DNA from: Candidatus Peregrinibacteria bacterium CG_4_10_14_0_2_um_filter_43_11
GTDB taxonomy: Bacteria > Patescibacteriota > Gracilibacteria > UM-FILTER-43-11
DNA length: 11,030 bases
Direction of reading: 5' to 3'
NCBI GenBank assembly: GCA_002792495.1
Contig: PFOK01000075.1
Coordinates: 1 to 11,030, forward strand
Position numbers and translations under genes: made by a program. Below, one piece after another: positions 1 through 6,145 of the stretch (position 1 is the first letter of the stretch; each line of letters starts with the position of its first letter). The notes under the pieces are model-generated. The model searched no databases. It was not told where the DNA came from and worked only from the letters and a program-made list of their open reading frames with translations.

Positions 1-10
1 TTCGGTTTTT
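1..10. terminator. Possible half of a terminator cut by the window edge
   Basis: The first ten bases, TTCGGTTTTT, look like the 3' arm and T-tract of an intrinsic terminator, or on the minus strand the 5' arm AAAAACCGAA. The other arm would lie outside the window. It sits about 55 bases past the stop of the amidase/SpoIID gene, the right place for that gene's terminator. The AT-rich inverted repeat at roughly 16-43 is weak and lacks a GC stem. This call is inference only. Confidence 0.25.
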
Positions 11-63
11 GCATAATAATGTATTTATTTTACCATCATTATACATAAGTAGATTTTAAAAGT

Positions 64-3000
64 CTAATTGGTATCAATACTCAGCTCCTTAATTTCCACC
101 CCCCGGAAGTAATATTTGATGATGTCGTCATACGTCTTTCCTTCCTTTGCCATGCCATCCGCACCACAACCGCTCAGGCCCACCCCATGTCCTTTTAATT
201 CCAGCCCTTCACAATATGGGTCTGACACCGATTGAAGGTAAGGGGTGTCTTTCCATCCCCATACTTCTTCCGCCGAGCGTGTACGGCCATCACTTTGGCT
301 AAAATACGGGGTTTTGATCAGTTTTCCGCCGTAGGTTACCACTTCATTTTCCGTCAGTACCACAGCGCCTACAAATTGGGGTGATCGCTGTTCGACTCCG
401 TAGCCCAAGTACCGCTGAAAAATCGCGGGATCGTCACTGCCATCGTACGGCATACCGGGGAATTTACGATTCGAGTCACTCATGTAAAAACGGGCGTAAC
501 TGCGAGCCAGTACCGCAATCGCTTTTTGCTTTTCCAGTGGTGTGCCATTCGAAACTTCCGCGAGTCCTCTCATGTACATTTCCAACGGAAGTTCATTGAT
601 ATAGGCGACCTTCTCATCAATGACCCGTACTTCAATCACATTACGAAAACGATTGTCATTCAGATCCATGTTCCAGGTTGGTCGGCGTTCCATACTCACA
701 ATCTCCGTCACTCCATCCGCTTCAGGCACAATACGCACAATGGATTCCACTTTAACCTGGCTTCCCAGTTCGATCTGAATTTTATTACCCATCTTCTTGG
801 TTTTAACCGGAGTGCCGGCGGCCACGGTAAACAGCGTTTTTCCCTCACCATTCGTCACACGGAAGGCAGTGTTCGCGGTCAGTACGGCAGAAACCTCTTC
901 GTAAGAAAGACGAACACGGAACGTATCGGTGGCGGTATTTTTAGAGGGAGTTGGAGTTTTATTCACCGCAGGTTCCGGTGTCGTTTTTGGAGTTGTCACC
1001 GGCTGTGTCCTAATCGGAGTATCCCTCCTTACAGTGGTAATGAGCGCGGCCCGTTTTGCATTTTCTTTGGCATCGTTCAATCGTTCCGAATCACTTTTTG
1101 TCATCGTTTCGCCAAAAATACGAAAATCCCATCGGACAGAACCGCTCGTTATCCATCCTACTTTTTCCACAACCAATTGAAAATATTCCTTTTTAACCCC
1201 CGTTTTCGTCGGTCGAATTTTAAACGTAAATGTCCCGATTTCACCTGGTTTTACTTGCGCTTCTTTCATGGACGTGGTACGGAAACGGCTCATCCATTCA
1301 CTGGGATAATAAAGATCGCTCATTCGATCCTGCGGATTGGAAGGAGCTAGATAAATCGCGTTTGGCCCATTGTTCACCCACATGGTATTGCCGATATTTT
1401 TAAATTGAACGGTCACCTCTTTTTCTTCGTTGGGTCTTACGGTCACACTCCTGTCGGATTGTTCCACCGCTTGCGCGCGCAAGCGGGATTTCGGAATCGT
1501 GACAAGGAATCGAATGGTTCCCCCGCTGATCGGAGAACGGTTGAAGGTGGGACGCAGGAAAATAGTGCTTTCTCCTGTAGCGTAAGGTGCCTGAATCCAA
1601 AATTCAAAGTCCGCTTTTTCTCCGTTTTTAACCGTTTTTTCCGGCACCAAACGGGTCTTGAATACTTTGATTCCACGACCCAGTAAGGTAATGCTCATAT
1701 TTTCCGGATCCCACGGAAGATCCCCTCTATTTTCCATCTGAACATGAACTTTTCGTATTTCTCCGGGAAGAACATCACTCAAATTATCTTTCTGAGTCAC
1801 GATGGCACGATGACGGGGAATCTTTACCTCCGCCTCAAAGCCGAGCCCCTTGTTTTCCAGCCAATGTACTCCCTCGATAACGGGTGAAAAACGTTCAATC
1901 ACCTTCCTTTTTCCAATGGCGGGTATTTCCAGTGCCATCACAAACCGTCCTGTTTTGCCGGGCGGAACTTCACTTTCTAAAAGATAACCGAGACGAGAAG
2001 GATTTTCTTTCACCAAAATACTTTTCCTGTCCCGGGGACTCTCTGTTCCCAACGTGATTTGATGCGCTCCATAATTGGTCCAGGTCACATTACCGGTATT
2101 TTTTAATTCAATCCACGCTTCCAATTTTTGGCCACGGAAAATAATATTTTTTGGCAAATCGTCCCGTACCACAGCGTAACTAAAGTCCGGCTCCTGAACG
2201 CGGAAGGCTAAAGAAGTGGTCGCGCGTGAAATTTTGTAACGACCGTTCACCACGGGGGACACATCAAACGTATAACTGCCGGCTGCATATCCCGCTTCCA
2301 GTTCCACCGTAAACGTTCCCGTCTGCCCGGGTTGAACACTTTTTTGCTCCATATTAGCCGCCACAAAAGTTTTATCCGGTAAAACCGATATCACACGGGC
2401 ATTCGGATTGTTATTCAGTGCCACATGGAGCCAGGTGTTTTCGTCCCATGCCTTTTTACCTGTATTCTTAAAATTCAAAGTGAGCGCCTTTTTTTCATTC
2501 GGCTTAAAAACAAAATTACCCACTTCTGTTTGCAGATCGGCATTGTAATCCAAAGTGGTCAGATCAAAATCCTGATTAAAACTACCCCCCCGCATAATCA
2601 GATCTGCCCTTTCCCGGATATAACCGAGCAATCCATACAATTTGTTGCCGGGGCAGGCAGTGGCACGCACATCTCGGTGACCAAGAATATTGGCCATCTG
2701 TTTTCCATGGAAAACATTGCCACCCCTCGGATCCAGGTTGTATTGTTGCGCCTTTTTGGCAATCAAGGCAATGACTGCTTGCATGGCCGGTTCGGGAACA
2801 TCATTGTTTTCGTAATTTCCTATGATCGCGATTCCCACCGTACCGGCGTTGTGACATAAGGCGTGCGCCCCCACCACCTTGTCTCCCCCAAAACGGCCTT
2901 CATAAATATTCCCCAAGGGATCGATAATATAATTGTAACCGATGTCTCCCCAGCCACGCGTGACGGTATGGAACTGATGAATCGCACGAACGATCGCTTT

Positions 3001-3768
3001 GTAATCTCGGCTATTCACCTGATTGTCCCCATCCACGTCCCGGATTTCCGAATCCGTATGATGAATGATGAATTTTTGAATGGAATCCGTGTATTGCAGT
3101 GGCCAAATCAGAGGATCTCCCGATGGACTGAGTTTAAGTACTTTGGATATTGGAACTCCATTTCCCCCACAGGGATCCGCATATTCCTTTTCAGAATCTT
3201 CCGTGTCCTGCTGAGTTGCATCGGGATTCCAATAACGCATGGTTTCATCTGCTCCCCATTTCGATCGTGTAATGACTGAAAAAGCGGTGGATTGAACCGT
3301 CATTGAGCTGGCAAGCAACTGACTTTCCCCGGAAAATGCGGAGCCAATCGCGAGGGGGGTTAATGAGGGGGGATCCAGAAGACCCGTAAAAACATTCACG
3401 TCGATTTCAAAAGCACGCTCACCCGGTTCTGCCGTTTTTTTGAATTGAACGGCTTGTGTGGTTTTGGTAAAAAGCAACACGTCTGTGCCAAATCCATCAT
3501 CATGCGCTTCCGCGGGTTCCCACGTATCCGATCGCTCCGGAGAAAAATTAACTTCAAATTCCATTTTTGTTTCGCTTTCCATCATAACGCTCAGCGCGTT
3601 AAACGGTTCCTCAAATGTAAGAATAGGCGAAATCCATTCTTCTCCCAGCGAGGTGAATGTGATATGGCGTTGTAGCGGTTCACTGGCAGAAGAAAAAGGC
3701 GCGTTCATCAAACACCCCACTACCAACACAACACCAATCAGGCCGAATTTTATACTTTTATGTTTCAT
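64..3768 (-). CDS. Exported PGRP-type N-acetylmuramoyl-L-alanine amidase fused to a SpoIID/LytB domain, with four Ig-like repeats
   Basis: A 1234-residue predicted peptidoglycan hydrolase of the cell surface. Residues 1-28 form a signal sequence. VVGC ending at C19 fits a lipobox; a signal peptidase I site near SSA-SE is the alternative. A beta-rich region (30-160) precedes an amidase_2/PGRP domain (about 164-392), with zinc-ligand candidates H236 or H237, H364 and C372 (GHRD...CPG) and the GWGDIGYNY motif. Residues 244-255 form a dockerin-like calcium loop inside this domain. Four Ig-like repeats resembling NBR1-type domains follow (about 418-524, 527-650, 651-758, 765-885), each with an N-x-G...W signature. 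A Thr/Pro-rich linker (about 915-945) leads to a SpoIID domain (about 950-1228), with candidate catalytic E1071 and YFSQSDGRT and GHGVGLS motifs. I chose ATG 3768 over the in-frame ATG at 3798 because it opens the signal peptide directly (MKHKSIK) and a -10 box lies between the two. Domain calls are strong; lipoprotein status is uncertain. Confidence 0.93.
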   Translation of the reverse strand: MKHKSIKFGLIGVVLVVGCLMNAPFSSASEPLQRHITFTSLGEEWISPILTFEEPFNALSVMMESETKMEFEVNFSPERSDTWEPAEAHDDGFGTDVLLFTKTTQAVQFKKTAEPGERAFEIDVNVFTGLLDPPSLTPLAIGSAFSGESQLLASSMTVQSTAFSVITRSKWGADETMRYWNPDATQQDTEDSEKEYADPCGGNGVPISKVLKLSPSGDPLIWPLQYTDSIQKFIIHHTDSEIRDVDGDNQVNSRDYKAIVRAIHQFHTVTRGWGDIGYNYIIDPLGNIYEGRFGGDKVVGAHALCHNAGTVGIAIIGNYENNDVPEPAMQAVIALIAKKAQQYNLDPRGGNVFHGKQMANILGHRDVRATACPGNKLYGLLGYIRERADLIMRGGSFNQDFDLTTLDYNADLQTEVGNFVFKPNEKKALTLNFKNTGKKAWDENTWLHVALNNNPNARVISVLPDKTFVAANMEQKSVQPGQTGTFTVELEAGYAAGSYTFDVSPVVNGRYKISRATTSLAFRVQEPDFSYAVVRDDLPKNIIFRGQKLEAWIELKNTGNVTWTNYGAHQITLGTESPRDRKSILVKENPSRLGYLLESEVPPGKTGRFVMALEIPAIGKRKVIERFSPVIEGVHWLENKGLGFEAEVKIPRHRAIVTQKDNLSDVLPGEIRKVHVQMENRGDLPWDPENMSITLLGRGIKVFKTRLVPEKTVKNGEKADFEFWIQAPYATGESTIFLRPTFNRSPISGGTIRFLVTIPKSRLRAQAVEQSDRSVTVRPNEEKEVTVQFKNIGNTMWVNNGPNAIYLAPSNPQDRMSDLYYPSEWMSRFRTTSMKEAQVKPGEIGTFTFKIRPTKTGVKKEYFQLVVEKVGWITSGSVRWDFRIFGETMTKSDSERLNDAKENAKRAALITTVRRDTPIRTQPVTTPKTTPEPAVNKTPTPSKNTATDTFRVRLSYEEVSAVLTANTAFRVTNGEGKTLFTVAAGTPVKTKKMGNKIQIELGSQVKVESIVRIVPEADGVTEIVSMERRPTWNMDLNDNRFRNVIEVRVIDEKVAYINELPLEMYMRGLAEVSNGTPLEKQKAIAVLARSYARFYMSDSNRKFPGMPYDGSDDPAIFQRYLGYGVEQRSPQFVGAVVLTENEVVTYGGKLIKTPYFSQSDGRTRSAEEVWGWKDTPYLQSVSDPYCEGLELKGHGVGLSGCGADGMAKEGKTYDDIIKYYFRGVEIKELSIDTN

Positions 3769-3780
3769 TTTTATGGGGTG

Positions 3781-3789
3781 ATTGTAACA
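3781..3789 (-). promoter_or_regulatory. Extended -10 promoter of the amidase/SpoIID gene
   Basis: The minus strand reads TGTTACAAT, a TGn extended -10 with a 5/6 match to TATAAT. No good -35 lies 16-18 bases upstream. The -10 ends 12 bases before the ATG at 3768, so a normal start point would leave a leader of only about 5-7 bases. It follows directly after the terminator of the upstream dsbA-like gene, which supports independent transcription. Confidence 0.5.
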
Positions 3790-3820
3790 CAGATACACGA
3801 GTTATTACATATTTTTACTC

Positions 3821-3860
3821 AACAAAAAACCGATAACAGGAATGTCCCATTATCGGTTTT
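3821..3860 (-). terminator. Intrinsic terminator after the dsbA-like gene
   Basis: A perfect 11-bp inverted repeat, AAAACCGATAA (3826-3836) and TTATCGGTTTT (3850-3860), encloses a 13-base loop. On the minus strand it begins 10 bases after the TAA stop at 3871-3873 and is followed by TTTTTTGTT. The plus strand also has a T-tract (GTTTTT from 3861), so it could act in both directions, but no plus-strand gene ends here. Confidence 0.85.
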
Positions 3861-3870
3861 GTTTTTATTG

Positions 3871-4707
3871 TTATAACCCAATTTCAATCGCCTTCTCAAA
3901 CGTGCTGTAGGGGTGTGCGCCACTGATCCTTAATCCCATGCGTTTTCCATCCTCTGTTTCGATGTACTGAATAATATATTCGCCGTTCTGACTCAATTCC
4001 ATCGCTTTTAATGAATCGACTTTAGATTCATCTTTTTTAACCAGCATCAGAAAGGCGGGAGTTCCGCTTATACCGGAAGCCTGACCATCAGCCGAGTCGG
4101 CATCAATTTCCGCGTCAAATTTACCGCTCGTGAGACATGAAGCGAATTTGTTCGCATCCAAATTGAGATCCGCGGCATATTTTTGAAGTGCTTCTTCACT
4201 CAAATCCTGTTGGTTGCCGTAGAGCAAATTATGATAAAGAAAATAAGTCTTGTCCCCTCCTTGCTCGCGGGCGCAATTGGAGGCTATAGCCGCGGGACGG
4301 GCATTCGCGTGGAATCCTAAGGGAAAATCCCGATACACCATTTTCACCTTACCTGAATCGATGTATTTTTTTGTAATTTGAGGAAGGGTTTCACTGAAAA
4401 AACGGCCGCAAAAAGGACACTCATAATCCGAAAATTCAATCAGTGTAACGGGGGCATTTTTATCCCCCTCCATTGCGTCATCATCCTCGATAGTGTTTTT
4501 TACCGCTTCAGCCACGCGTTTTGCCTGAGGAGCAGCCGCTTCTTGTTGTTTTTGGATAAAAGCTTCAATTCCTTTTTCAACACGTCCGTTGAATGTCGTA
4601 TCATCCACCTTGTTTTGCCCACCCAATAGGCTGAATAACGCGATGGTTAATGCCAGTAAAGCAAGAGCAAGAGTGAATGAAGTGATTTTTTGATTTTTAT
4701 CTCCCAT
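3871..4707 (-). CDS. Membrane-anchored DsbA-like thiol-disulfide oxidoreductase
   Basis: A 278-residue thioredoxin-fold protein of the DsbA/BdbD/thioredoxin_4 type, predicted to oxidise or isomerise cysteine pairs in exported proteins. Residues about 10-30 form one N-terminal hydrophobic segment without a clear cleavage site, so it is probably a signal anchor facing outward. A charged, probably helical spacer (about 40-80) leads to the active-site CPFC motif (C97, C100) within EFSDYECPFC. The cis-proline loop is GTP with P217. C145 and C191 are further cysteines at positions where relatives often carry a second pair. About 37 extra residues separate the GTPAFLMLV strand from the ISGAHPY strand, which are normally joined by a short turn. 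The gene lies 77 bases downstream of the CcdA-like gene and ends in a strong terminator. The family call is secure; whether it works as oxidase or reductase is not visible. Confidence 0.93.
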   Translation of the reverse strand: MGDKNQKITSFTLALALLALTIALFSLLGGQNKVDDTTFNGRVEKGIEAFIQKQQEAAAPQAKRVAEAVKNTIEDDDAMEGDKNAPVTLIEFSDYECPFCGRFFSETLPQITKKYIDSGKVKMVYRDFPLGFHANARPAAIASNCAREQGGDKTYFLYHNLLYGNQQDLSEEALQKYAADLNLDANKFASCLTSGKFDAEIDADSADGQASGISGTPAFLMLVKKDESKVDSLKAMELSQNGEYIIQYIETEDGKRMGLRISGAHPYSTFEKAIEIGL

Positions 4708-4736
4708 AAAAAGTGCATTAAAAAATAGACTTTTTC

Positions 4737-4765
4737 ACTATACCGTAAGTGAATTCAGGTGACAA
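4737..4765 (-). promoter_or_regulatory. Sigma70-type promoter of the dsbA-like gene
   Basis: The minus strand has TTGTCA (4760-4765), a 17-base spacer and TATAGT (4737-4742). Each hexamer matches consensus at 5 of 6 positions. The expected start point near 4730 gives a leader of about 23 bases before the ATG at 4707. It lies between the CcdA-like and DsbA-like genes, so dsbA can be transcribed separately or by read-through. No terminator is visible in this gap. Confidence 0.7.
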
Positions 4766-4784
4766 GTTGTGTGGGCTACATCGG

Positions 4785-6023
4785 CTACGACAGAATCAGT
4801 AAAGTGGGCGCGAAGAGAAGAATGAACCCTAAAATCACCATGAGCGCTCCACCGATCAGATGAGAGGCACGAGTGTATTTATGAGTGGCCAATCCTATTT
4901 TATCAAAGCCGTAAAGCGCGATGGCAAAAATCACCAAGTCGTCAATCATGTACATGAAAATATAAAGAAGATTATACCCCTGTTTTGCGGCCCAGCTCAG
5001 TGCGTTAAGATCCAGAATCTTTGTAAAGGTCTGTGGGATTCCGATTGAGCACGCGAATTCAATGATATTCACCGAGAATGCGAGCCCCAAAATTCCCAGA
5101 GCGACAAAGATCGTCATCGGAGAGGAGGCGTATTCTTTGATTTTCTCGATAGTTTTGCGTTTTGTTGCAAGGCTACCCACCTTGCAAGTCGTATCCGATT
5201 TATAAAACAAATACAAAAACCAACTTCCCGCGATGACAGACACCGTTCCCACAAGAGGGGTAACAATGCTGTCCATTCCCACAAAATCCCAAGTGGTCAT
5301 CCACACATTCAGTATCAGGTAATACATCACAGCCTCCGCAAAAATGAACAGACCGGCCATCTCAAACATACGGCGGCGGGATCCAGCCTCCATTAAAATC
5401 GTCAGAAACATCACCAAGACCCACATGGCACAGGGGTTGAATCCATCCACAAACCCCAAGATCAACGAGAGAATAGGCAACGAGTATTGAGCCACATCCA
5501 CGGGGCCGACAAAAGGAACATCTACCCAGTATTCAGAGTCTTCCACTTTGCATTCCGTGGGATTTCCTTCACTGTCACAAACCCCCTCTGCATTGATCAC
5601 CTCCTTACTTCCTCCTGCCGCGATGAATTCGTCGAATGAATATTGTTTTTGCCCTTTGGCCCTCTCAATCAATTGTTCCATTTTCTTTCCGGTGGTTCCG
5701 GGGGAGTCAAACCCCTGAACCAACACGCCGTTAATCAGAGTGAGTGGAGTTACCTTTGGTATTTTTTCCAGTTCCGTTAGTTCAAGAAAATGCGCCTTGT
5801 GATCGGGTTCCGCTATATCGTGATAAATAATGACCAAATCACGTCGCGTTTCCTGCAGGCCATCCAAAAATGCCCGTTCGGCCTGACAATGAACGCAGTC
5901 CTGTCGTTCAAAAACTTCGATAGTTATAACATCACTCACTGTAGTATCCGCGTAAGAAATGGGGGTGTAAAAAAGAAACGCCACCAAAAAAATCACCACG
6001 CCTTTTTTAAAGATCTTCAACAT
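4785..6023 (-). CDS. Glutaredoxin-like domain fused to a CcdA/DsbD-type transmembrane thiol conduit
   Basis: A 412-residue membrane protein predicted to carry reducing equivalents across the cytoplasmic membrane and hand them to an attached outside thiol domain. Residues 1-25 look like a signal peptide ending near SYA-D. Residues about 32-125 form a glutaredoxin/thioredoxin-like domain with CVHC (C43, C46) and a VTP cis-proline loop (P93). A linker (about 126-175) contains C149 and C158. Six hydrophobic segments follow at roughly 181-210, 222-243, 254-276, 302-324, 352-373 and 388-411. The first holds the DsbD/CcdA hallmark NPC (C198) and the fourth holds EFACSIG (C325); these two cysteines would be the membrane redox pair. 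The domain order is inverted relative to DsbD, whose thioredoxin-like domain is C-terminal. It is the first gene of a likely operon with the dsbA-like gene. Family assignment is good; substrate and electron direction are inferred. Confidence 0.9.
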   Translation of the reverse strand: MLKIFKKGVVIFLVAFLFYTPISYADTTVSDVITIEVFERQDCVHCQAERAFLDGLQETRRDLVIIYHDIAEPDHKAHFLELTELEKIPKVTPLTLINGVLVQGFDSPGTTGKKMEQLIERAKGQKQYSFDEFIAAGGSKEVINAEGVCDSEGNPTECKVEDSEYWVDVPFVGPVDVAQYSLPILSLILGFVDGFNPCAMWVLVMFLTILMEAGSRRRMFEMAGLFIFAEAVMYYLILNVWMTTWDFVGMDSIVTPLVGTVSVIAGSWFLYLFYKSDTTCKVGSLATKRKTIEKIKEYASSPMTIFVALGILGLAFSVNIIEFACSIGIPQTFTKILDLNALSWAAKQGYNLLYIFMYMIDDLVIFAIALYGFDKIGLATHKYTRASHLIGGALMVILGFILLFAPTLLILS

Positions 6024-6048
6024 AATTTAAAATTAGAGGACATGATCA

Positions 6049-6057
6049 ATTGTATCA
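6049..6057 (-). promoter_or_regulatory. Extended -10 promoter of the CcdA-like gene
   Basis: The minus strand reads TGATACAAT, a TGn extended -10 with a 5/6 match to TATAAT. No convincing -35 is present. The expected start point near 6042 gives a leader of about 18 bases to the ATG at 6023, with no Shine-Dalgarno sequence in it. It lies just beyond the terminator of the ATPase gene, so it begins a new transcription unit. Confidence 0.5.
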
Positions 6058-6089
6058 TTTTGATTCAGAAAAAGGAAATTGAAAAGTCG

Positions 6090-6115
6090 AAAAAACACTC
6101 GTCAACAAGAGTGCT
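6090..6115 (-). terminator. Intrinsic terminator after the VirD4-like gene
   Basis: On the minus strand AGCACTC (6109-6115) pairs with GAGTGTT (6094-6100), seven pairs including one G-T, around an 8-base loop. The run of T on that strand spans 6090-6095. It starts about 30 bases after the TAA stop at 6146-6148. The stem is short but the position and U-tract are right. Confidence 0.65.
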
Positions 6116-6145
6116 GACATCAGGGATTCTTTTAAAATGCCACAT

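Noticed and set aside
11..45. AT-rich inverted repeat after the amidase/SpoIID stop
   Set aside because: Only about six A/T pairs with a long loop and no proper U-tract; too weak to call a terminator.
526..1350. 274-codon open frame on the plus strand
   Set aside because: It lies antisense to the amidase/SpoIID gene, has no recognisable domain and has an Arg/His/Phe-rich composition typical of a shadow frame.
2425..3279. Two plus-strand open frames of 144 and 138 codons
   Set aside because: Both are antisense to the conserved amidase domain and show no family features.
3769..3798. Alternative start ten codons upstream for the amidase/SpoIID protein
   Set aside because: The extra residues would precede a canonical signal peptide, and the predicted -10 box lies within them.
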